A stretch of DNA of 64,000 bases. Origin: Toxonevra muliebris (taxonomy: Eukaryota > Arthropoda > Insecta > Diptera > Pallopteridae). Location of the stretch: assembly GCA_963691655.1 (NCBI GenBank), contig OY829326.1:150926998-150990997 (forward strand). Reading direction: 5' to 3'. Shown here one piece after another: positions 45,830 through 56,892 of the stretch. The notes under the pieces are model-generated. The model ran no database searches and was not told the origin of the DNA. It saw only the letters and a list, made by a program, of their open reading frames with translations. The number at the start of each line of letters is the position of its first letter. The first letter of the stretch is position 1. Position numbers and translations under genes: made by a program.

Positions 45830-46810
45830 TCTGAGTTTAGTCAGACTTTTGGTTTGAATTTCGGTTTGAAATTCGGTCTGGTTTTTGAACGCATATTCGT
45901 TTGATTTTGGTCTGAATTTCGGTTTGATTTTCGGTTTTACTTTGGCCTAAATTTAAGCCTGATAATGGTTTTTGATGAGCGTTTTGATTTAAATAAAGTC
46001 CGAGTTTTGATTAATTTTTGGTCTGGATTTTGGTCTGAATTTGACCTATATTTCTTTAAGGTCTTTTAAGCCTTATTTTTGGTGTGAATATCGGTTCGGT
46101 TTTTTATCTTTAATATCGGACTGAGTTTTCAGCTGAATTTTGGACTGAGCTTGGCCTTAATTCAAGCTTTATAACAGCTGTTGATCTACTGTTTGATTTA
46201 TATTTTATTGACTGATTTTTAAACTTGTTGCTAGTATAAATGTTGGGCTGAGTTTTCGCCATTTAGTCTGAGCTTTGGTATGTTTTCGGTCTGATCTTTG
46301 GTCTGAGTTTGGTGCTTCTTTGGTCTGATTTCCGATCAGAATTGCGGTCAGAGCTTTGGTCTCAAGTTGTTCTCAATTAAAGTCTGAATTTGTTAGTTTT
46401 TGGGTCTGATATTAGAGCAGCGTTTGGTTTAAAATTTATTTGATTTTTGGACAGCATTCAGTCTTATTTTGTTACTGATTACGGTTTTTAAACTGTTTTT
46501 TATTCAATTTCAGGCCTGATTTTATAAATTTGTTTTTAAACATGTTGGTGGCCTAAGGTTTTGGACCGATTTTTTATCTGAATTTAGTCTAAGTTTTAGT
46601 TAGTTAGCTTTTAGTTCGATTTTGGTTTTAATTTCGCCCATTATCAGGATATTTTATTAAGTTTTGGTCTGAATTTTAGGCTAAATTTAAGTCTAAACTT
46701 GTCTAAATTTTGGTCTAAATTTCATCTCCTTTTGGTCTGCATTTTAATTTGGGTTTTGGTCTCTATTTCAGTTTTACTTTAGATTTAGTTTGAACCAGTA
46801 TGAAGGTTTT
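45830..46810. repeat. Degenerate TTTTGGTCTGAATTT simple tract
   Basis: Nearly 1 kb of variants of TTTTGGTCTGAATTTCGG recurs every ~15-25 bases (for example TTTGGTTTGAATTTCGG, TTTTGGTCTGAATTTGACC). It is pyrimidine/T-rich with no fixed period. Confidence 0.8.
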
Positions 46811-46829
46811 TGATTTGGTTTTCTCAAAA

Positions 46830-48505
46830 TCCAAATTCAAGATTTCCTACTGAACAGCTGCAAAAAATTACGGAAACAGCAAAAAGCTAGAAAAACGAAA
46901 ATAGAAATATAAACACCAACAACAACTACTTGTGTGTTAAAACAGCCAAAAGAAGTTAACGAGTTCGTTCTTTTGCTTTCGCTGCGTTTTTTTTTTATTC
47001 TGATTTTCTTAATAGCCAAAAATATGCAATATCAGCAAAACTATTTGAACTCATGCTCACAAAAGAAAAGGATACATACACGCACAAAGCAAAGAAAGCA
47101 AGTGAAAATTAAAGAGAGAGAGAGAACGAAAAACAATTAAGCAAAATGACAACAGCACAAAAGAAGCAACAACTGCCACTGATTTGTGACATTAAACTCA
47201 TTTGTGTGGTATGTGTGTGTGTGTGTATGTGTGTGGTATGGATAAATGAATAAATGTACGCACAAGCAACGCCAATTTACACCAACGAACACACACACTC
47301 AAATAAACATATATGTAAGTATGCGTATTCAAGCTCATATATTTTATGCGCCAAGTCAGCATAATAAAATAACTCATTAGGAAAATGCTGCACACACATA
47401 TACATAAACCCTACACACACATCGATCGGCACATTCAGCACACGTAGATATGCATACATATATACAACTAACAATTCACATTTGCAAAAGCCAATGTCTT
47501 AAAATCCTTTTGCGTTCACAAACATTCATTTTATTATGCTTTTCATTAGTGGCGTATACGTAAACTAACAACAACATACGCATACATACATATATGAAAA
47601 TATGCATGGGTATTTGTATATGTTGACATCAACATTGGCGGAAATTGAAACGCAAATGACAATCCATTTCATCAGCATTCCCCGCCCCCCCCCCTCCCTT
47701 CCAACCATTTGTAGCTTTTGTCAATATGTATACCTACATACATAATTGTATTAGTGTGTGTGTGCAAAGCAGTTTACGGCGCCTCTTTAAACCGAAGATC
47801 AACACACACATACATAGGTACATCCATTACTTCGAACCATACATATTGAACCATGTATTTGTATGTGTATTTTGTCTATATTCTTAAATGCTGGCTGGAC
47901 ATTATTGGCAAAATGCTAAAAGTCAACATGTTACGCTTTAGCACCCCATTGCTCCCACTATTACCATTTCCACCGGCACTATACATACATCCGCCATAGT
48001 AGCTAAGTATTACTACTAGATACTGCCTGCCTGCCTGCCTGCCAGTGTTTGCTGAAAGTGAAAAATCAATGTCATCAGCCACTTCGGTGTTTGGGGAAAT
48101 TACGTTGTTCGTTGCTTTTGTTGTTGCATTTGTTGTTATTGTAGTTTTGTAAGTAGTGACACTAACATATTTGCTCGTAACACATTTCACTTCATTGTAG
48201 TTTCCATGTAACTATGTAGTAGAAAAAATACAACATAAGTATATATGTAGATAAAAGAAAACGAAAGCAATTCATCTCTTTTGTATGACATGGCATGAGA
48301 ATATTGATTTTCAGCAAATTATATTATAGTAAGCTACTAAGTTTATATTGTAAAAAGCAAAAAAAAAAAAAACTTTCGATTTTTTAAACTCTTTTTTAGG
48401 TTTTACAAAATTTTTGAAATATTAGCCTTTTTCAGATTATAAAGACTACTTTAAGTTGGCAGTTTTCTATTTCAAAATCCAACACAATTTTATTAATGTC
48501 CGATA
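46830..48505. other. Non-coding stretch with CA/GT microsatellites
   Basis: No gene is recognised. Features are GTGTGTGTGTGTAT (about 47214-47232), ACACACACTC (about 47289), a poly-C run (about 47681-47693) and a (TGCC)n run at 48023-48042. Confidence 0.45.
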
Positions 48506-48509
48506 CACA

Positions 48510-49912
48510 GGATGCCATTGAACTTCACTGAACACTTTTCAGCCACACTGTTTATATTCAATTCAATTATATTAAATCTTTCTTTGCTTTTCAGGATAAT
48601 CCTCATCACCTCTGGATAACTTTCAACTAAACTTGATATCTTTCAGCAACAATGGTTACTTCTAATCGGCACTGAATACTCCTTAGCAACACTGGGTACT
48701 TCTACTCCTCAGTTGATCCGAATAAATCACTCTGGTTAACCCTCTGGTCTACTAGATAATCATCAAGTTCACTTGATGATCCTCAGCTGCTCCATTTGAT
48801 ACTAGACTAAAGTACTGGGTACTTATCACCTTCATTGGATAAATCTCAGCCTGATGGGATGATCATCAACTGCTATACTGGGTATAACTGAGCTTCATTG
48901 GGAAAACTTCACTTGCACTGGATAAACCTCAATTGCACTTGATGATCCACAGCTGCTACCTTATATATATTTCAGGTATAATTTAACAGTGCTGAATACT
49001 CCTTAACAGTGCTGAATACTCCTTAACTGCACTGGATGGTCTTAAACTGCATTGGATAAACTTCAGCTCTGCACTGGATAATCTTTAGCCACATTGGATA
49101 AAGCTCAGACGCTAAAAAAAATAGTCTCAACTGCACTGCATAAATCTCAGTTTTATAAAATAATCAACCTCAGCTGTATTGAAAATTCTTAAAGAGTAAT
49201 TAATATTCCTTAACTCTACTGGATAATCATTAGCTGCACTGGATGATATTCTTATATACTGAATAATTTTGATCTGTGCTGAAAACACCTGAATTGCACT
49301 GGAAAACTCCTTCGGTTACTCCTCAACTGAGCACTGGCTACTACTAAGTTGCAATGGATAAAAATCAGCTGTAGTGGGTACTATGCAACTGCACCGGATA
49401 TTTCTCAGCTGAACTGAATACTCTCAGTTATACTGGAAAAAACTCAGCTATACTGGATACTCCTAAGCTAGAGTAGATACTACTTATTAGTACTGGATAC
49501 TTCACAGCTGTACTGGATAAAACTGAGCTATACTGATATTCCTCAACTTCTCTGAATACTTCTCAGCTGTATTGAATAAAAAACAACTACACTGGATAAT
49601 CTTCTGCTGCTACATTGGATATTTTACACAAGTAATGGGTACTCTTTAACTCCATTGGATAAATCTCAGCCTGGTTGGATGATCCTCAACTGCTATACTA
49701 GGTATACCTGAGCTTCATTGGAAAAACTCCAGTTGCACTGGATAAATCTCATTTCCACTGGATAAATCTCATTTCCACTGGATAATCCACAGCTGCTACC
49801 CTAAATACTTTTCTGGTATAATTTAACAGCGCTTCACACTCTTTAACAGCACTGAATGATCCTAAGCTGCCCAGGATAAACTTCAGCTATTGCACTGTAT
49901 AATCCTTAACGA
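48510..49912. repeat. Degenerate CTGCACTGGATAATCCTCAG simple tract
   Basis: About 1.4 kb consists of diverged variants of CACTGGATAATCCTCAGCTG, with a spacing of roughly 20-25 bases. Larger sub-blocks are locally duplicated: AGTGCTGAATACTCCTTAAC twice near 48990-49025, and ATCTCATTTCCACTGGATAA twice near 49745-49785. A ~150-bp block (about 48840-48970) is echoed at about 49670-49810. Confidence 0.82.
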
Positions 49913-50755
49913 ATATTTGCCCAATCCTTACTATTTTTCCAGTCTTTCAGTTTGAACAGAACAATAAGTTTCTAAAACTTTCCAAATAAAATAAAATTAT
50001 TGGCACACAAAAATTATTTTTCTACTGCTGCCCAGATGCTCGAGATATAAACTGCCAGAGGTCTAAATCTAGTAGGAAATTACAAAAGGAATCTTCGCTA
50101 TCTAGATCCTTGGATATGGCGTTTTATTATTGTCAATATCAGGATGCAGAAAAATAGTTATCAATAAAAAATGGAACACATTAATTAGATACAAATCATT
50201 TTTTGAGATGATAGAATAGAACATACCTGTATTATATAAGAGCGTATAAAAAATAAAAATGATTAGCCAACTGTTATGTTTAATATGCTGCTACGCCTCG
50301 ATATATTTACTTGTACTATTGTTAGTACGAAACATTTCTAGAACTAAAAACTATGAAATGCCAAATTATAAAAAAAAAAACAATGAAAATATCCTTGGTG
50401 TATATGGTATTTATACTTCAATGTGCTCGTAGAGAACAACAAATTTAAATATTCTGAATGTTAGTAATCACCCAAAATATTCCAATTAAATTCAGAGGTC
50501 ATTTAATACTTTACTTTGTTAAATGCGAATAAAATGCAAAAACAGGGGTGGAAAACCAAAAACAAAGAAGAATCTGATGAATTTAATTGAATTCCCATTT
50601 TTATGGTTTGAAACAACAGCAACAAAAAAAAAAAAAATACGAAGTAAACAAATGGGCTCAACTGAAATATACAGTATAGCAAAAAGTTACACAAACGTGC
50701 ACATGACCATTGCGTTAGATGCCTTAAATAAAAGTGAATAATTATTGAAAATGTA
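49913..50755. other. AT-rich non-coding stretch
   Basis: No gene or repeat structure could be supported. Confidence 0.4.
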
Positions 50756-50759
50756 TTAT

Positions 50760-51190
50760 TATTTGAAAGAGGACGACTCGAAAGTCAGGCACTGCGACCT
50801 ATAAGATCTATTGTACCAAAGCCCCAAGAAAGAAAGAAAGGCAGAGAGAAAGAAAGAGACATAAATAAGAAACATACCCAAGCCGAGCATAGAACTTAGG
50901 TCTCCAGAGATAAGAGTCAGGCACTCTGCCACTAGACAACAGTGACGATGGTAGGACCTACAGTTTAACGCCGATTCTGAACGGCGGTGTGGCAATTTTT
51001 TATCGGCTTGGTGGTTTTGCCATTACCAACCAAGGTGTGTACTTGTACACATTCTTATAATTCTCGTCCACTTCATATCGATAGTGAATATAAGAAGTTT
51101 ATGAGAATTAACCACCAGACCAAGACGGGAATCGAACCCGCAACCTTCTAAATGAAAGTCTAGTGCACTATCCACTAGACAATCGAGGTC
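50760..51190 (-). mobile_element. tRNA-Glu-derived SINE with a second tRNA-like unit
   Basis: On the minus strand, the head (51187 down to about 51115) reads like a tRNA-Glu: TTGTCTAGTGGATAG (A box), CTTTCAT at the anticodon-loop position, AGAAGG, and a perfect B box GGTTCGATTCC. The acceptor stem is mismatched. The body contains GCCGTTCAGAATCGGCGTTA and AACTGTAGGTCC (about 50950-50990), also present in the SINE at 12962-13248. A second, more decayed tRNA-like unit (GTTGTCTAGTGGCAGAGTG ... AAGTTCTATGCTCGG, about 50885-50948) follows. Downstream is TTTCTTTC-rich tail sequence. Borders are approximate. Confidence 0.75.
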
Positions 51191-51349
51191 GTTAAAAATG
51201 TAACTTGTTTTACTTAAAAAATACAATTTTTATAAATTATTTGATAAGAGCTTTGGGGGTAACCGATACCCAAGAGGTTCATTGACATCCACTCATATTT
51301 TTAAATGTTGGAAAATTTTTTTTAAATATTCACAATACGTTTAAAGACA

Positions 51350-51935
51350 ATCTGATGGAACAGAAAGTTTGCAGGAGTCAGCTGAAGTCAGATGTCATTA
51401 GAAACAAAACAAAACGGTAAGTGGCGACCAGAAAAAACCAGTAGTGGCAGCCAGATACCGTTAGAGAAAAAAAAATATAGTTTGAGGGAATCAGAAGCAA
51501 CAAGAGAAAGACAGAATCAGTTAAAAGCGACGTAAGGCAGTCAAAGAAAAGTTGGTGAAGATAGAAACAATCTAAAATAGACATAGAAAACCCGAAACAG
51601 TCAGAGGTAATCTGAGTCAATCAAAGAAAATTTAAAGCAATCAAAGTTAGTCTGAGGTACTCAAGGATTATTTGAGACGGTCAGATGCAATCTGAGGTAG
51701 TCAAAAGTAATCTGAAGCAATCTGTGGCAATTTAAAGCAGTCAAATGCCATCTGACGATCAGCTTGACTAGAATAATAAAGATAATCGGAAGCAATTTGA
51801 GGCCGTCAAAAATAATCCAAGGCGGTCAAAGGCAATTGGGCAGTCCGCCATAAGCATTATAAAGTAGTCTGAAACAATCTGAAAGAAAATCAGAGTAAAC
51901 GATGTCGAAGAATATTCAGGGTAGTAAAACCAGAT
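51350..51935. repeat. Degenerate AGTCAGAGGCAATCTGA simple tract
   Basis: Variants of GTCAGAGGCAATCTGAGG and CAGTCAAAGGCAATCTGAAG recur at ~20-base spacing over about 600 bp, with no exact period. Confidence 0.75.
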
Positions 51936-52149
51936 TCATTTTAGTCTCCTAATGAGGGGGACATCGGATACCAAAACTATATAGTACCAGCTGGAGGTTC
52001 AAAGAAATTATACGCAGAAAGTCACTATGCCTGTCTATGTCATAACTATTAGGTTAATTTGGCGGATCGCACATAGAATTCAATCTTAAACACGATTTTT
52101 TGCTTTTTTTATATATTTTTGGAGTCCCGGAGCTCTTCTTCAGTTTAGA

Positions 52150-52640
52150 ATGTAAAACTTTGAATATTTTTAAAAAATTTTTGGCATTTGAAAAGTTTGA
52201 AATAAATTTGGGCTATTCCAATATAAATTGAGGATATTCTAAAATCAACTTTAGAACTTTCTGACATCAATTTCGAAGCATTAGTTTTTGCAATATTCTG
52301 AAATTAATTTTGGCTACTTTTGAGAGAAATTTCGAAATATTCTGAACTTAATTTTAAATATTCCAAATTCAGTTTAACCTGATATCAATTTTGAAATTTT
52401 CTGAAATTAATTTCGGAATATTCTAAAGTAAATTTCGGAGCATTTTGTAGTTAATTTACTGTATATATAATATCAATTTTGAAATATTTTGTAATCTATT
52501 TGAAATCTTCTGAACACATTTTAGAATACTCTGAAATTAATTTTATAATTAATTTTTGAATATTTTGAACTCAATTTGAAATATTCTAAAACTAATTGGG
52601 AATATTCTGAAATCCTTTTGGAATTTTCTCTTGGTATCTT
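52150..52640. repeat. Degenerate TTTCGAAATATTCTGAAATT simple tract
   Basis: Variants of GAAATATTCTGAAATTAATT with TTTTGGAATATTC recur at ~20-base spacing over about 500 bp. It is very AT-rich. Confidence 0.75.
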
Positions 52641-52748
52641 AATCTTGATTCTGACAAAATTTTCTGATTTAATGAATGCAAATGAACTTCTTCGCTCACA
52701 TAAGTATATTTTGATTGGGGTTAGTGGTATAATAGTAGAACGAGTATA

Positions 52749-54022
52749 AGGAGTGAGATCGAAAAAATCTTAACATATATAAAATTCAATAATTTTTAAA
52801 CGGTTGATCTTAGAGTTTTAATTTTTGTTTTTTATTTAATTGATAATATTTTACAAATTAAAGAAAAATAAAACTTTTGTAGTTCTAACCACTATTTATG
52901 AACTCGTGGACCTTTTTTGGTAAGCCTTCCATTAGAGATTTGATAGTTGTTTCAGACAACTTTTTGGAATAGTTTGCTCATCTCCTTTTAAAATCTTCGA
53001 TATTTTGAGACACCTTTTTGTGTTCTTTAAGTTTCTTTTCACAAGAGCCCAATATCTCTCCACTGGTCTTAGCTCTGGACAATTTGGAGTTGGTACAAAA
53101 ACTATGTTATTACTTTGGTACCACTCCAGAGCTTTCTTGCCGTAGTGGCTTGATGCCAAATCGGGCCAAAAATATGTGGACACATTGTGCTCTCTTATGA
53201 AAGGAAGAAGTCTTTTTTTTCAAACATTCTTTGATGTATATTTCGGTATTTATAGAGCCCACTGTAACAAATGACTTGCTTCTTTTGCCGCAACTGCATA
53301 TAGCTTGCCTTACCAGGAATTTTTTTTAGGAAATTTTGTCTGCTTTTAGATTATAAATTGTTCTTCGACATTTCCTCGAGCATCAGCAACATGAAAATTT
53401 TGACCCGGAAGCTGCATAAAATCTGCCAGTACATACGTTTCGTCGTCCATTATACAACATGAATATTTTTGTATGAAATGCGATTTTAATTTCCGAGCCC
53501 TACTTTTGGCGTCTAAATTTTTTGCAGCATTCCCGTCTGGAACTTTTTGGACTTTGTATGTTTTCAAACCTGCATTGGCTTTAGCTTTTCGCACCGAATA
53601 GTCAGAGCACTGGACTAACTGGGCAGCTTTTCTACCAGATGTGTTTGGAGATCTTTTCAATAAGCTTTCTATTTTCTTGGCTTTCCCAATATAATGTGGT
53701 CCTTGTTTTCTTCCTGAACCTGGTTTCCTATCGATGATCAAATTCTCCTGAAACTGTTTAATAATATTGCAAACAGTTTGAGTGCAGAACTTCAATTCTT
53801 TGGCCAATTTTTTTGTAGGACCAATTTGGATTTTTTTGAAAGTTTTTATAATTTTAAGACGTACTTCTTTTTCTTCACTCATTTTGATCAAACTCACAAT
53901 AAATCAACATGTTTGTCATTAAAAATAACAAAGATAACTAGATCAAAGAAATTTTTAAATTTTACACCCAAAAACAAATTATTTGGTAAAACGTGTGTTG
54001 AGATTTTTTCAATCTCACTCCT
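52749..54022 (-). mobile_element. DD37E Tc1/mariner element, copy 2
   Basis: The element is 1274 bp between TA (52747-52748) and TA (54023-54024). The ends are AGGAGTGAGATCGAAAAAA and, from the right, AGGAGTGAGATTGAAAAAA. It is highly similar to the copy at 19515-20781, with independent small deletions, so both come from one formerly active family. Confidence 0.93.
52885..53882 (-). pseudogene. DD37E transposase, better-preserved N-terminal half, 12-bp deletion in active site
   Basis: The start is taken at MSEEKEVRLK, which aligns with MREEKEV of the other copy. The N-terminal half is open for about 175 codons. It holds a helix-turn-helix (TKKLAKELKFCTQTVCNII), a basic linker (RKPGSGRKQGPHYIGKAKK), a second helix-turn-helix (GRKAAQLVQCSDYSVRKAK) and IMDDETYVLADFMQLPGQ with the first catalytic Asp. 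A frameshift follows near 53350, then YFWPDLASSHYGKKALEW (second Asp intact) and PELRPVERYW (Glu intact). Only 33 residues lie between them rather than 37, because four residues are deleted after FVP. The C-terminus is frameshifted. It is inactive. Confidence 0.9.
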
Positions 54023-54024
54023 TA

Positions 54025-56890
54025 TTATAATTCCTTTAAAAAAAAAACTGATAGGAATATGACAAATAATTTCACACACTGTATTCTACATTCCATATAT
54101 ATTGTAGTATAAACAATGAGGATATATACGATACAATGATGCTGAAAAGTGCTACCACAAATATTGTAATTTTACACGGAACATAAAAAAAAGAAATTTA
54201 AAAATGGAAAAATGCAGGAACGCACATAATGGCAGTGCAGACACATTACGCCCTCAAGAACGGGAAGGAAATATACATACGTACATAAACATACATACAT
54301 ACGGGTTATATATATGCAGCAGTATGTAAAACATTTATGTGGGGAACGAAGAATATTGTGTGGGTATGTGGTTAAAGCTTACCCAAGGGGAAGTGTAGAG
54401 AAAAGGTGAGGAAGGAGGGGTACAGAAGAAGAGATGGAGGAGATAAAGCTACGTATGCGAATGAATGAATGAATGAATGAATAAAATACATGAATCAATA
54501 TCAATATTGCGAAACAATGAAATAAAGATTAAAAAATAAAAAAAATACAAAATCGAATCGAGTAGCAAAAAAAACACAGAACTTCAATATTTTTTTAAAT
54601 ATTTTTTTTCAACTAGGTCAAGAGATTTTCAACACACTCCTCCCAAAAAAAAGAAAAAGAAAAATACCAACGCGTATTCCAAATGTGTGTTTTTGCGCCA
54701 GCATTGTCATTAAATTTTCCGTGAAGCTTCTGCCAATGCGCACTACGAAACGTTATCCAGCGTAAAGGGAGAAATGAAAGAAGATATACGCTTTTTTTAT
54801 ACATGTTATAAATATAAGCGCTTGGCTGCGTGCGATTTTTCCTTTTTTTGATTTTATTTTTCTTGTTATATATCTATACGTATAGATGTAAGTGAACTAT
54901 ATTTTCCCGGTTTTTTGTAATGAAATCCTTTTCTTTTGTATATGTGTGTGTGTGTGCGCGAATTTAATACTCACATGCCAGCATTGGCAGCTATGACTCT
55001 GTTGGTTTTGGTATTGTTGTTAATGCTGGCTACAAACCGACAAAAATTCATATACAAGTAAATGAAAAATGTCTGCATATGCATCAAAGAGAGAAAGTCT
55101 AAGGCTCAACGATGTTATTTGATAAATGGCGTGCAAAGGCAAAACTCCAAACAAAAGCACACAAACGAACGAATATGTACACAAAAAAAAGGTGTCAAAA
55201 TTCACGCCCACCTGGGATTTTGGCATCAAATTTTCAGCAGAGCTTCAGATTTTCAACAGCGTGATATTTTTATTTTGACATTTTTTGTTATTGTTGTTTT
55301 TGGATTTTGATAAATATTCGGAAAATAACAGCCATATACAGCAGGAACAGCGACAGCTTCAAACCAAACACCCACAAAATGTGTTGAAATTTTTGTAATA
55401 GCATTGCTGCTGCTACTTTGAAATATGGGCACAAAATTGCTCAGATATCACAGCCGTATATGAATGAATATTTTCGAATGATGAAGTTTTGATTAAGCGC
55501 CTTACAAACATTTAATATGAAATTCAGCAAAAGGGTACATACAATCTTTTTTGAAAAATTTATTAAATATTTTATTTGGCGATTCATGTGAAATCTCAAT
55601 TGAGAACAGATTCATAGCTAAAATTTCAAAAGGTAAAATCTTTGCATATAAAATTTTATGATTTATAAACTTTACAGGAATTCAAAAGCTTATGAAAATT
55701 TGTTGCTTAAGAAATAACAATCGAAATTTTAAAGTAAAAACTTACACTATGCGACATAATTTAAATTTATGTATTGAGCATGGGATTAGAGTTCGGATTC
55801 TAAAAGAGAAAATATTAATGAGTCATCCTACGATCACAAATTTTTGTAGGTTAGTAACGTTAACTCATTGAGTCCTAATGATGCATATACGCACAAAAAA
55901 AAAGAATAATTGAATGCAGATAAAAAAAAGTTACCGGAACACTTAACCTATATCACAGTTGTTCTAACACGAAGCAAGTAACTTTACAAAAAAGTATAAA
56001 GGTATAATGATGGGGAAGGAGCATGCGAAGTGTTGTAATTTTAATCAAACAAATCACCATATTATTACTAATAAGATTGCAAAATTACGAGGTAATAAGA
56101 GAATGGTTGCGATGAGGAACATGTACCTTAAAAAACATTGAAAGCCCAATTCTTCAAATAATTTTAAAATAAATATTTTTATTTATTACACCATATGGTA
56201 ATAGGAAAATTAAATATTAATAAAATCCGATAATTATTCCCTTTTTTATACTAAATTTTGTGAGCTTTGTTTTAATTCTGCCTTAGAATTCAATTTAAAA
56301 TCAATTGGGTTATTGTAACAGAAAAAATTCTACAGTTTTATTAGTAATATTGTGCAGATTTTTTTTTAAAGAAATCATTTGTCCTCCCTCCTCCCCTCCT
56401 CATACTCTCTTCTCCCCACTATTACAATTTTCTTCTTAGCTTTAAAATTTGAACCGCTTCAACAAATAAAATTAATAAAAATTACTCACATTATTACCTT
56501 TCAAAAAAGTATAAATTCTCAAAGATCTGTTAATATTTTTTATTTTTTTATTCATTTTTCAATTTGGGACTTCGTCCCAAAACAAAAATTTCAAACCAAA
56601 AAAAAGTCCTTAACTTTACTAATTTGGAAAACTATGAAGGAAGAATGGCTCAGTAGTACTTTCTTTTTTAAAATCTCAGAAGTCAAAACTCATGTTCAAA
56701 AAAATATTCAAAATTAAACTCTTGCCATTGGAACTAAAAAAAACGAACTTTTTAAAACAAAAATGAGATATGAAAAAGTTACTACATAGCTTGAATTCCT
56801 TAAGTTTAGAATGATTTTTATGCAGTAAAATCAGCTAAATAAATTGAACATCTGGAATTAGAAATTCAAAGCAGATCAAGAAGCCCGAAA
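54025..56890. other. Non-coding stretch with microsatellites
   Basis: No gene is recognised. Features are CATACATACATAC (about 54290), a (GAAT)n run (54460-54481), a GT run (about 54943-54957) and a C/T-rich run (about 56380-56420). Confidence 0.45.
55860..55900. repeat. Solo end of TTAA-type (piggyBac-like) MITE family
   Basis: TTAACTCATTGAGTCCTAAT followed by GATGCATATACGC resembles the ends at 8276 and 22616. No partner end was located. Confidence 0.4.
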
Positions 56891-56892
56891 TA

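Noticed and set aside
51115..51187. Functional tRNA-Glu gene on the minus strand
   Set aside because: Acceptor and anticodon stems are mismatched and the tRNA-like part runs into a SINE body, so it is a SINE head.
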